From NCBI GenBank assembly GCA_022419385.1, contig JAJUBI010000008.1, positions 434,001-498,000 on the forward strand: DNA of 64,000 nucleotides, in the 5' to 3' direction. Position numbers and translations under genes: made by a program. Of the stretch, positions 32,093 through 42,832 are shown piece after piece. The stretch comes from Paraconiothyrium sp. Pb-2020. Lineage: Eukaryota > Ascomycota > Dothideomycetes > Pleosporales > Didymosphaeriaceae. The notes under the pieces are model-generated. The model was not told where the DNA came from, searched no databases, and was given only the letters and a program-made list of their open reading frames with translations. How positions within the stretch are numbered: position 1 is the stretch's first letter; every line of letters starts with the position of its first letter.

Positions 32093-32908
32093 TTACATCT
32101 CTCCACACTGCGCGATGACAACGTCCTGCAACGGTCTGTTCTCTGATTGCGTGACGCGTGTGTTTTCAATCTTAGTAACAACGTCCATGCCATCTATGAC
32201 CCTGCCAAAGACAACATGCTTGCCGTTCAGGTGTGGCGTGCCGGTAGGGGAGGTAATGATGAAGAATTGGCAGCCGTTGGTGTTGGGACCAGAGTTCTGA
32301 AGTCGTCAGTATGTCTAACGATGTTGGCACGGGAGACAACGTACAGCCATAGAGAGCAGACCAGGCCCATCGTGCTTCAGGTTGAAGTTTTCATCGGCGA
32401 ACTTCTCGATGCCATAGATTGTTCTCGATCCAGTTCCATTGCCGTTGATGAAATCTCCACCCTGGATCATAAATCCTTTGATCTATGTTGGTTAGGTTTG
32501 TTGAGCATTGCCAGTGAGAAGGTGTAGGTAGATTGTGACAATTGCCAAGAACGAAGGGCACTCGCTCGGCACGTACTTACCACGCGATGGAATTTGCACC
32601 CTTTGTAGCCCTGTGGCTGACCTCGATTGTTCTTGGTCTCTCCAGTGCAGAACTGGCGAAAGTTCTCCGCAGTCCTTGGCACCACATCTCTAAACAATTC
32701 CATCTTGATCCGGCCCAATTTCTCACCTGTTGCCTATCTTAGCAGCCAGTCGCCAGTACCATGTCAAACGCATCGCGCGGCAACACGAAAAGAGAGATGG
32801 AAAAGCAGTGATAGGCCCGTTCTGGGATTTGCAAAGAGCTGCATACGGCATACCTCCTAGCGTGACATCGAAGAAAACGACTGGATTGGGGTCCGCGGAC
32901 TCGGCCAT
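32093..32908 (-). CDS. Peptidyl-prolyl cis-trans isomerase H (cyclophilin H)
   Basis: Minus-strand exons 32908-32854, 32726-32581, 32482-32345 and 32296-32093 give 180 residues. The start PNPVVFFDVTLGGEKLGRIK with ELFRDVVPRTAENFRQFCTGE, NRGQPQGYKGCKFHRV, IKGFMIQGGDF, NGCQFFIIT and HLNGKHVVFGRV is a complete single-domain cyclophilin. The insert NNRGQPQGYKG and the start PNPVVFFD are typical of the PPIH type associated with the U4/U6.U5 tri-snRNP. Catalytic Arg (FHRV), Phe and Gln residues are present. Phases close exactly. The protein ends QCGEM, whereas human PPIH has a similar Cys-Gly-Glu-Met end. Confidence 0.93.
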
Positions 32909-34236
32909 GACTGGGGCAGTGCACGATTCTGCAGGGCTCCTGATGGTTGCAAACGGATGACGTTAGACGAGAATTGGCGAAATCGGAGTTTCGTAGAGGG
33001 GTGCAAAGTGTGCGGACTCGCTGTCGGAGGCCTGCTGTGGTGCCACAAAGCCGGTATAGTCAAGTCAGCTGCTACTGCAAGGCACCTCAAGCGGGAGGGA
33101 TCGTCTGTCGGGGTGAATGTCGAACTGGGGCAGCCCACACTGCGTGGTGCCAAAGCTTGGAAAAGTCAAGCGGGTGATGAACGCAACCAAGCGTGCGCTA
33201 GTCCCTGTTAGCGCATGGGGTAACAGATGATGCAGAGAGTAGCCGGAAAAGCACGCGCCGACCAGCGGCTTCGTGGGATGCCAGCGTGTGTGTGGTGTAG
33301 TCTGCACGAAGTGGTGTTCGCATGACAGTCTTGATAAGGAGCTGGCAAAGGGAAGCATATGAGAGTCGTTGTGCGACGATGCGATAGGCTCATAATCGCG
33401 TTCGTATGTTGGTGGAAGTTATCCAAACAGGCGTCCAGGGTGCTGAGACAGGAAGGGGCGCCTCGGCGGTCGTGGCTGCCGCAACTTCAGAGTTGGCAGG
33501 TGCTGCCCGATAGCAGTGCAGGCGCGCAGTTGCAGTTGCCCTTCACCAGGTCTGGACTGTCACTACCTTTCGTAGCGTTCCCGTCGCCGTCGCCACTGTT
33601 CGTTGACTTCACCACTGCGTTCGCTCGGCAAGTCGTCCGCGGTGTATGCGCGAATTGTCATTAAGAGATCACCCGAGCCGCTCCTCAATCTGGCTTGGCG
33701 CCCTGTCCGGCTCTGCGACGCCATCGCTCCCGGGAGTCCTTTGTCCTTCTCCGCTCTCCAGCCTCCGACACGACACAAGGCACGACATTGATCCCGACCG
33801 TCTGCATTGCACTCGGGGGGCATGGCAAGCGTAACGACTCGATATTATCGCTGAGTTCCATTGTCGTCGTCGACAACCCACAGCCCCGGCGCTCTCCCGC
33901 CAGAGCCCGGTCCAGCTGCTCGCCACGATACCGCTGCCCTCAGCACGCCCGTCACCCAGGCCGACCGCTGTTCGCTCGCCCGCACGTCGTCGACGTCGCT
34001 CGAGTAAACTTCGACCTCGTTGCGCAAGTAACACGTCGCGCACCCGCTTTCGACCCTACATCCGGCTCTTTGTAGGACAAAGCGACCATCCGCAACCGGT
34101 CCTTCAACGACCTATTGTGTGAACCCACGGTCTGCGTTTCGTTCTGTAAATAGCTGCCACAGCAAACGACCTGCTCACTGGTGACGTCTACTGAGCATAT
34201 CGGTCGTTGTATATACATGAGACGCCGCGAGTAACA
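32909..34236. other. Intergenic, 1.3 kb
   Basis: Divergent spacer between the cyclophilin and RING genes. From 33440 to 34080 it is GC- and CT-rich, with many overlapping open frames but no family resemblance. It is probably a long promoter and 5' UTR of the RING gene. Confidence 0.5.
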
Positions 34237-35606
34237 ATGTCTTCAACAACAACAGCACCAGTGGCCACCCAGACGAGTGGAGGCGGAGGAGGCGGAGGCG
34301 GAGGTGGCCCGACCAGCTCGCCTTTACTGTTCTTCGTCGCACTCGGCTTCGGTGTTGTCTTCACCAACCTTTGGTATGCCTGTCATACGTATTCCAAGGT
34401 GCGAATCGTCCGCTAACAATGTTTAGGATTATCGTCGGTGTAAAGTACTGTTTCCGTTACAACCAACGCAACCGGGCTGCTCGAGCCGCCGCAGATGGAG
34501 AGCCAATTGATCTTACCGCGATGCCACGGCCGCACAGGAGGAGAAGGGAGAAGAAGTTAATGACTATGGAAGAGGTCAACGAGCGTTTCCCGCTGCAGAA
34601 ATACAAGCAATGGAAAGCCAGTCGCGAGAACGAAGGACTACCAGCATCGGGTGGCATCGCCACTGCACCCCAAAGTCGAGCGAACAGTGTCAAGGATGTT
34701 GAGGGTATCGTTGCACCCGTGCAGGAGGGTGCATCGAGCCCTATGCCTACCACAGCGCTCAGCATGGCCCAAGATGATCACGCTGCTACGGATGGGGCTT
34801 TGCAAAAGGAGGCCATGTCACCGCGCACAAGTCTCACAGCAGGAGAGAACAAGGAGACCGGACCTGAGAGTAAGGAGGTCGCCGAGAAACATGTCGTACT
34901 CGTACAGACCGAGACCGCTGCTAGTCACTACGAGCCAGGCAAACCGTCGCAGGCTCACGAGCACGATGGCGATGAGTCGGACGACGACGATCCTATTCGA
35001 ACAGCGGCCGCACCGGAATTACTTGCAGAGCCTGGCGACACTTGTGCCATCTGCTTAGATAGTCTTGAGGATCTGGACGATGTGAGAGGACTAACTTGTG
35101 GTCACGCTTTCCACGCTAGCTGCGTTGATCCGTGGCTCACGAGCCGTCGTGCATGTTGCCCACTCTGCAAAGCCGACTACTATGTCCCCAAGCCTCGTCC
35201 TGAAGGTGAGACTCTGGAACAGACGTCCTCGGGCCGCCGTTCGAACGCAGCTGGACTCAGGTCGCCTACATCTCCCCCGGCTGCTTGGAATGCCCGTGGC
35301 AACCCCTTCTCACGGTCCCGTATCGTAGCGATCTCCACTCCTAGTCGGCAGAATAGCAACAGCAATGCTCGGCAGGGGATAAGTTTCAGTGCTTTCAACC
35401 GGCCCAGTCGTCGGGACCGTACTGCTGCGACCGATGCCACTACTCCAGTTTCACAACCTCAACAAGCCTCGGGCTGGAGAGCACGACTTGGGAGGCCCAG
35501 TGCACCCAGTATGCCAAGTTGGTTCGGACGCAATCGTGGCGCCAATGCTGACAACAACGCGGCTGCACAACCTACGCCTGGCCAGCTTGAGGCTGGTAAT
35601 CGGTAG
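34237..35606 (+). CDS. Membrane RING-H2 E3 ubiquitin ligase
   Basis: Exons 34237-34373 and 34427-35606 encode 438 residues. The N-terminus has a run of ten Gly, then one hydrophobic segment (LLFFVALGFGVVFTNLWIIVG, about residues 29-49) that the intron interrupts. A basic stop-transfer stretch (YNQRNRAARAAADG, PHRRRREKK) follows. The RING-H2 finger is at about 251-293: CAICLDSLEDLDDVRGLTCGHAFHASCVDPWL...CCPLCK, with all eight zinc ligands (C3-H2-C3). The tail is Ser/Asn/Arg-rich. It resembles the fungal single-TM RING proteins of the Golgi, endosome or vacuole membrane. The substrate is unknown. Confidence 0.9.
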
Positions 35607-36277
35607 TCCTTCCTCGTTGGCGCGGGCCACGACGACACTTCTTCTAATATGTCTTACGCAATGACGACCTACATATTCCCCCTTTATATCGTGCTTTTCT
35701 CATACGTGCGGACAGCCGCGCTGCTCCATGGTGCACATCGACGCGAGCGACATGTTTTTAGTTGGCGTTACGATTGGATCTCCCCTGATGTTCATTGTAT
35801 AGTTCGTATCTCTCTACGCTAGCTCGAGGCATATCATTGGGCGGGGTTTTGGTTTCTCCTATTAGGGAGTCTACTTCTACTCTCTGAACCGGCTTCGGCT
35901 GCATCATACCCTGATATGGCGTGACGCACATCCTGCTCGGTATCATTGGTGGTGGTGGTGGTGGTGTTGGAAGGCCGAAAGATGCAAGAGCCTTTAGGCA
36001 CGTTTACTCGTCGCAATGAGTAGCGATGTCGATGTGGATATTGTACATGCTGACTCGAAATACGAATTCTGTGACGCTCATTTGGTGTCGTCTTTGAGCC
36101 TAACGTTGCTGGTGAAGTGGTGATTTGTTTGTTTTGCTCACTCACGACCTCGTCTTTCACCTTACTAGCGTGCCTTCCATATTCGATCACGCCCGCGAGG
36201 TAGATCTCGCGCCCTAATCCAAACTTCGCACTTGTTGCCCACTCGCTTTCTACGACACTTTGTATCGGCCCAGGAAT
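35607..36277. other. Intergenic, 0.67 kb
   Basis: Contains a GGT/GTG microsatellite at 35948-35966. A minus-strand open frame (35834-36322) reads through it as poly-Thr and resembles nothing known. I regard it as chance. Confidence 0.5.
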
Positions 36278-37436
36278 ATGTGCGACAATCCGCCGGCCAT
36301 GGCGGGCACAGATGCAGCTCACTGTCAGGCGGTTGGCGATGCTGCTCAGGGTACGCCAATCTCAAGTATTGACCAAAGTTGTTTACTGATCTGTTGTAGA
36401 CACTATCGGCAAGCCATCGACGACGACGATCCCCAAAGTCAAGCTCCTGGACAACGGCCTCCTCGGTCTGAGTGAGACGCCGGCGCATCTCGTTGAGATG
36501 TATGTATACTGTACCCTGGTATACTTGGAGGTCTTTCATTTAACATCGAATAGCGTACGGCGCAATGCCACCGAGTCACCTCTCCTGAGACTTCCCGCCG
36601 AGATTAGGGACTGCATATTCAAATACGCTTTGGGCGGAGATACAATCGAGATTGACCACAGATTCGATCACGTTTGCAACATAGATCAACCAAAAGGAGA
36701 TAAGCATTGCTACTTCAGCTTTTGGGGATGCCGCACCTATCTCGAGGCGGTACCCCCATTCCCACTTGTTCAAGTGTGTAGGATGGTATATGCAGAGACT
36801 GCCATTCTAGGGTATGTCCGCCTGAGCCATTGTCGATGAAGACCATTGCCGGTACTAATCTTGACATGAATCAGCTTCGCGCTCAACACATTTTCATTCT
36901 TTGACGAGGAGACTCTACCATATGGTGTCATGGATGCACAAATGCTCGATTGGGTACGGAGACAGCTGCCTGCACATGCCGAAGTCATAAGCAGCATCAG
37001 AATTGGGCTATCGGCATGGATCTTTGCTTATCCGTTTTGTGGCAACGACCCGCGAGTATTCTTTGAATTAGTACAGCCGAGATTGAGGGAATGTTTACCA
37101 AACCTTGCTCATCTGGTTCTCGCTTCCGACTATACTTTTGAGGAAGAGGTTTATGCCCTTCGTGAGATTTGCGACGACAATGGTTCACAAGAGTACCAAA
37201 CTAAGTATGCGTTATTAGATGACGACGGGATATTGCAGGCCTTTCGGCAAAGCATAATCGACCGGGAGGGCGATATCAACGTCGAATTCGAATTCGCGGG
37301 CGATACTGAAGAGGATGAAGATCTTGAGAGCGAGCATGAGGATCTCGAGAGCAAGGATGAGGATGTCGAGAGCAAGGAGCTTGAGGGAGAGGAGCTCGAG
37401 AGTGAGCATCTTGAGGGGGAGGAGTTTTCTCAGTAG
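36278..37436 (+). CDS. 2EXR/F-box-like (LPAEIR) protein with acidic repeat tail, copy A
   Basis: Exons 36278-36350, 36400-36499, 36554-36811 and 36875-37436 encode 330 residues. A short N-terminal part has KVKLLDNGLLGLSETPAHLVE. It is followed by ESPLLRLPAEIRDCIFKYALGGD, the signature opening of the large fungal LPxEIRxxIY family (2EXR/F-box-like), and VCRMVYAETAILGFALNTFSF. The C-terminal 45 residues are an acidic repeat on D/E-x-L/V-E-S/G (DEDLESEHEDLESKDEDVES and on to GEEFSQ). Function of the family is unknown. Its paralogue B follows immediately downstream, with the same intron positions from the LPAEIR exon on. An alternative start is the second Met (36299). Confidence 0.75.
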
Positions 37437-37762
37437 GCACATCACTGTGCTTGAAAGGTCCACGGCTATGCATACTCAGTGCATCATGAAGTCGGCCCGC
37501 CGATGGTAGGTTTCGGTAGTGCAGTTCTGCACAACTTTCGGTACTAAGCGTACCTTTCGACGGCACCCACAGCGGTAGAGGCGTTACCATGGTCTGAAGT
37601 AAAATGCAGCAGAACATGATTGCGATAGTTGAATTCACATGGCTATGACGTCGCACGTGCTGCTGTTTGCGCCAGCGGTTCACTTAAGCAGGCGCGGCAA
37701 TACACGTTTTCTTTTCTACCTTCACCTGCCCCCGCAACCGTTCTATTTCCCGCACCCCGCCT
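37437..37762. other. Intergenic between paralogues A and B
   Basis: 326 bp. No feature is recognised. Some of it could be 5' sequence of copy B. Confidence 0.4.
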
Positions 37763-38784
37763 TTGACTCCTCGAGTCCAATTAGGCGAGCGGGCTGCTGC
37801 TGCGCAAAGAGTTTTCCAAGCGTCGACCGCAGCTGCTCTACTCTCCGCCACCGTTGAATGCAAACCCGCCTTCTGCGCCCGTTCAGAGCGCAACGTGCAC
37901 CACGAGAACTACAATGGACTATGGAACGACCTCAGACCGGCAGCTCGGGAGCGGAGCCGTACAAAACCAAAGCAGCAGAGTGTCCGGCTGCTGCACAACG
38001 GTCTCCTGGACCTGAGCGAGACACCGAAGCATTTGATCGAAGTGTTAGTGTTTGCTAAACTGTCGCGGACTATGGATCTAACGTTCGTCAGCGTCAAGCG
38101 CAATGCAATTGAGTCACCCCTGTTGCGCCTGCCTGCAGAGATCAGGAACCGCATCTTCAAAGTTGCTCTCAGTGGGTATGATATCCAGATCGGCTACCAC
38201 TGGGCTAGAGTGAGTCGAAAATATCTTCCAAGACCCGTGATAGATGCTTATTTCCCAGGAATCATCGGAACATTGCTACAAGAAGTTAAAATTACGGATT
38301 GAGTACCAAACAGGCGATGGAAAGAAGCACATCGTCACAGGTCAAAAAGAGTCGCCATTCTACTTGAGCCAAGTGTGCCGACAGGCCTATAGCGAATCTG
38401 CGACGCTAGGGTGAGATCTGATCTAGTCATATTGTATTTGAGTGTTACTGATAATCTTTCGCGCAAAGCTACACCCTCAACAGGTTTTACATCGATAGTG
38501 TGACATGCGTTAATGTCCACGACGATGCGCGTACCTGGTGCCGATCCTTGATAACCGCGCAGGTTGATGCAATTTCGCACATCGAGGTTGACGCAAGTTT
38601 CTATCTGGATTTTCTGGCATCCCGTCTTCGCAACCTTGAACGCTGTCCCTGTCTGAGAGCTATCTTTCCGTCACTCAACCAGTTACGATTGTGCGGTTCA
38701 TGGGAAGTTTTCTCCATTGCTCCCTACTGCTCCATGATAGAGCAAGGTGTAAACAGGTACTCAGACCACCCATCGGTAGTCTAG
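37763..38784 (+). pseudogene. 2EXR-like paralogue, copy B, with degraded 5' end
   Basis: Segments 37763-38043, 38092-38209, 38304-38410 and 38469-38784 join in phase and match copy A block by block: VRLLHNGLLDLSETPKHLIE, ESPLLRLPAEIRNRIFKVAL, SQVCRQAYSESATLG and YTLNRFYID. The first segment has no in-frame ATG. A plausible start (ATG at 37913, MDYGTTSDRQLGSG) is in a different frame and runs into a stop at 38011-38013. Where copy A has an intron (36351-36399), copy B shows a short fused sequence, as if a deletion had removed the intron and part of an exon. A possible terminal exon (38809-38949, ending DDDDQW) lies beyond the first stop. Either a pseudogene or a gene with an undetected upstream exon. 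Confidence 0.55.
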
Positions 38785-40742
38785 GACAGATATGCTGACT
38801 GGACGCAGACGCAATTCGTTGGGCTCCTTGAGGAAATTGTACACCTGATAGAGGGGGAAGATTTGGAGGTTGCTATTGAGGAGTTTCCCTTGGATACGGA
38901 CTGGTTCGATACATCTCCAGAAGTTGTTGATGACGATGATCAGTGGTGAAGCAAGCGCTGAAAGCGGTGCTTGAAATGAGCAGAAGCAAACGTACGAATT
39001 CTTGCGAAAGGTTGGGTGCTGTAATGCTTAGCTTGTGGTAACGCAGGACTCCCCTTCTCGAAAATACATGTAGACACGGTGGCCATCGAGCTGTTCTGTA
39101 TACTGTAAATTGACTTGTTCTCTTTCTGGTAATATCAACCTTCACAAGCCTCGATGACGGGACAGATACCTTCCTCGCTGATCACGGATACGCAGCGAGA
39201 AATTTCAAGATCATGATCTTAATCAATCAATTGATTGTGTGGTGGGTATCGATCGAGGGACGTTGTCTGGAGTCGAGATCAAGATGGATGATGACCCTGC
39301 ATCCGCAGATTTCCGGTGGTGTAAGTGGTTTCTCTCCACTGAGGAAGTTTTTCGTTGACCTGGGTGATTCTGTTTCCAATTTTCAGAGAGTTTAAAGACC
39401 AAACGATTATAGAAGTTAGAGAGTATAATACTGTAGCTAAGATCGGTACAGGACTAGCAAATTTGTCACTCATGTAACTGTATGTGAGCGTGTATGAATG
39501 AAACCCATGCTTCTGCGCCTCCTACATTCTGGACGCTGTAACCGAAGCCCCAAAGTAGATCCGCATCGTCGAAAATGGTACCGGCCACAAGTATTCCCAT
39601 AAAGGAAGGTTACGTAACCGCAGCTCCAGTATTGACAACGGGTTAATGATCAATCACCTTTTCCAATTTGCGTGCTCTTTCCTTCACGCGAAGTTCCTGC
39701 TCACACTATCATAAGACCCTTGCGTCTTCTATATGTGTGAAATATGCTGTTCTAGCGGAGTTAATGTACTCCACCCATCGCTTCTGTCTTCAGGGCGACT
39801 AATGGGGATAGGTATACTCTCTTCGATGATGATGAATGTATGCTTCATATGATTTAAGGGGTTCATCTCTTTCGAGCCTACAGGAGGTGGTCTGAATGCA
39901 TCGATGCTGGCGTCAGCAGAAGCGGCCTGTGGGATCTCTTGCTTCGTCTTCCAGCGTTCCAGACTTCTTTCGAGATGGAAGCTCATCGCGCTTCAGAATA
40001 CAATCCAGGAGCTTGAGAACTCCGCCCGAAACCTGAGATGTCCTAACGTGCTCTTTTTCGACGCCCGCTCCATGCCTCCCGATGACAGCGCCAGAGTCTG
40101 AAGGTTCCACACTCTCCACCTCGGCCGAGCATGCCCTCCATTCCAAACGCACGGCCTTCATCTGGGCGTCTCAACTCATGCACCGTGATGAAAACCCCCA
40201 ATACCCCAGAAACCGTTCTTCGCTGCCGATGCCTATATATGTCCACTTTCACGGACGTAACTCGGTAGCCCCTCAGCCCTACGCTACTTAGTCACCTGCG
40301 CGACATCGTGCAGATCCCTGTTTCCGACCGCAAGCCACCAGCGCGGGGGAAGCTCGGAGGCCTGAACCCCGCAAAACACAGGCCGGAGTCCAACGTCGGG
40401 AATCGTGAGCTGCATTAGCCATGTGCTGATTGGCCTCCGCTAAGCCCAGAGCGGGATCGAGCCATCGCGTAGCTCGCGTGGTGTTGTGACTTTGTGGGTG
40501 CTGAGGCGGAAAGGGGTCTACGAGATGACGCTGGATGGAGGGGAGCGGGCGCTGGGCTGGGCTGGGCTGGGCTGGTGACGGACGCCGCACTGGTGCAGGT
40601 GGGTGTATAAAGACGAGTGTGTCTCTGCTGATGCTTATTGTGATGTAAGCTCGGGATAGCACAACACGTTTTCTATCCTTTTTCTGTTCCACATCTTCTT
40701 TGTCTGAAGTGTCTTGCGTCGAGGCGAGCCGGGACCGGAACC
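38785..40742. other. Intergenic, 2 kb
   Basis: Possible last exon of copy B at 38809-38949. An 85-codon ATG frame on the minus strand (39986-39729) is unassigned. A five-fold GCTGG repeat sits at 40551-40575. The right end is the CYP53 promoter. Confidence 0.5.
40606..40611 (+). promoter_or_regulatory. TATA box of the CYP53 gene
   Basis: TATAAA, 131 bp upstream of the ATG at 40743 and followed by a purine/pyrimidine-rich leader. Confidence 0.55.
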
Positions 40743-42383
40743 ATGTTCCTCACCAACCTCATAACACCATATACCCTCCTCCTCTTGCCTGTCATCTACT
40801 ACATCCTGCCCTACCTGCGTAACTGGTCCATCCGCGCGATACCCGGCCCTCTTGCCGCCAAGTTCTCAAATCTATGGCTGTTGTACCAAGCCCGGAGAGG
40901 ACGACGATACTTGGCTGTTCACAACGCTCATAAGAAGTACGGGACGCTGGTCAGGATTGCCCCGAACCATGTCAGTATCGCGGATGCAGAGGCTATCCCT
41001 GTTATCTACGGACATGGGAACGGGTTCTTGAAGAGGTGAGCTTGCCCATTTCCCATTTCGCTTTGGAAAAGAAAAGAGAAGAGAATGAATAGAAAGCTGA
41101 TATTCCGTAACAGCGACTACTACGACGCCTTCGTCTCCATCCGCCGCGGCCTCTTCAATACCCGCGACCGCGCCGAGCACACCCGCAAGCGCAAGACCGT
41201 CTCCCACACCTTCTCCGCGAAATCTGTCGGCCAGTTCGAGCAGTATATACACCACAACCTCGAAGAACTACAGCGCCAATGGGACCAGCGCGCGGATGCC
41301 GAGAAGGGGGGGTACTACAAGATGGACGCGCTGAATTGGTTCAATTATCTCGCGTTCGATGTCATTGGGGATCTGGCTTTTGGCGCGCCGTTCGGTATGC
41401 TAGAGAAGGGCGCGGATGTCGCAGAGGTGAGGAAGAGTCCTGATGCACCACCAACGTACGCGCCTGCGATCGAGGTGTTGAACAGGAGGGGTGAAGTTTC
41501 CGGGTACGTTTACCATCTTCCTCCCATCCACACCCTCAACATCACGACTAACAAATCCAGAACCCTCGGCTGCCTGCCCCAACTCAAGCCCTACGCAAAA
41601 TACCTCCCGGACCCCTTCTTCACCCAGGGCATCGCCGCCGTCGAAAACCTCGCCGGCATCGCCATCGCCCGCGTAAACGAGCGCCTGTCCAACCCCTCCG
41701 ACCGGGTCGACCTCCTCGCCCGCCTCATGGAAGGCCGCGACGAAACCGGCGCAAAGCTCGGCAACCAAGAACTCACCGCCGAAGCCCTCACCCAGCTCAT
41801 CGCCGGCAGCGACACCACCTCCAACACCTCCTGCGCCCTGCTCTACCACTGCCTAACCCACACCGCCGTCGTCGCAAAGCTCCAAGCCGAGCTCGACGCC
41901 GCCCTCCCAGACATAGACCAAGTCCCCAACTTCTCCCAGGTCAGAGACCTCCCGTATCTAGACGCAGTTATAAAAGAAACAATGCGTATCCACTCCACCT
42001 CCTCCCTCGGCCTCCCCCGCGTCGTTCCCCCAGGCGCAGGGATAACTATAGCGAACGCGCACTTCCCACAGGGCACCGTGCTGTCCGTCCCCGCGTATAC
42101 CATTCACCACAGCACCGCCATCTGGGGCCCGGACGCCGACGAGTTCCGCCCCGAGCGCTGGGAAAACGTCACGGAGCAGCAGAAGAATGCCTTTATACCG
42201 TTTAGCTATGGGCCGAGGGCGTGCGTGGGGAGGAACGTGGCGGAGATGGAGCTGGCGCTTATTGTGGGGACGGTATTTAGGAGATATGAGTTTGAGTTGA
42301 GGCAGGGGGAGATGGAGACGAGGGAGGGGTTTTTGAGGAAGCCGTTGGGGTTGGAGGTGGGAATGAGAAGGAGGAGGGTTTAG
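40743..42383 (+). CDS. bphA: Benzoate 4-monooxygenase, cytochrome P450 CYP53 family
   Basis: Exons 40743-41035, 41114-41503 and 41561-42383 encode 501 residues. It hydroxylates benzoate to 4-hydroxybenzoate, the entry to the fungal protocatechuate/beta-ketoadipate route and a benzoate detoxification step; it is an ER membrane protein. An N-terminal anchor (TLLLLPVIYYILPYL) leads to the hinge IPGPLAAKFSNLWLLYQARRG. Also seen: SIRRGLFNTRDRAEHTRKRK and TFSAKSVGQFEQYIHHN (CYP53-typical), the I-helix AGSDTTSNT, KETMRIHS (ExxR), FRPERW and FSYGPRACVGRN (heme Cys about residue 448). The 57-nt second intron is in frame and stop-free, but carries GTACGT, GACTAAC and CCAG. CYP53 is near-universal in filamentous ascomycetes. 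Confidence 0.95.
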
Positions 42384-42832
42384 ATTTGGGGTTAGGGAGG
42401 GCTGTGATGGGAGAGTCGGTGTACATTTCAAAGAATGGTCTTAGGTTGGCATGGTCACTGGAGTTACGTAACGTTTCGTTCCGTCAGTGTAGCGAATTTC
42501 GTAAGATGATTTCAATTGGTACATTTGTTCTAAGTGAATGAACAGTTGAAAGGTTGGAGTCGTGCGCTTAAATCGCCGCTCTCACCGTGAGCGTATCATG
42601 CTCGGCAGGATCAGACTCTGCCATTGAACGGCATGCTCAGAGATTGTCGAGGAACAACCCCCTGAAATGCTCGTGCTATTGCCAAAAAGTAAAACCATGC
42701 AGAGATATTATTGGTGTACCGGGAGTGTCGAGCAATTGGGTGCGCACTGCAACGTAATGCTGATAAAGCAATGGTCGCTATGGCTGTGCTGAAGAACAGA
42801 CACACAGCAGGAACATGTGCATAAAATCGGGG
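42384..42832. other. Intergenic between convergent genes
   Basis: 449 bp. No gene is seen. Confidence 0.5.

Noticed and set aside
35834..36322. 162-codon minus-strand frame with a Thr run
   Set aside because: The run is a GGT microsatellite; the frame overlaps the first exon of 2EXR copy A on the other strand and resembles nothing.
39729..39986. 85-codon minus-strand frame with an ATG start
   Set aside because: Possible small gene, but there is no homology signal, no promoter and no splice support; not enough to annotate.
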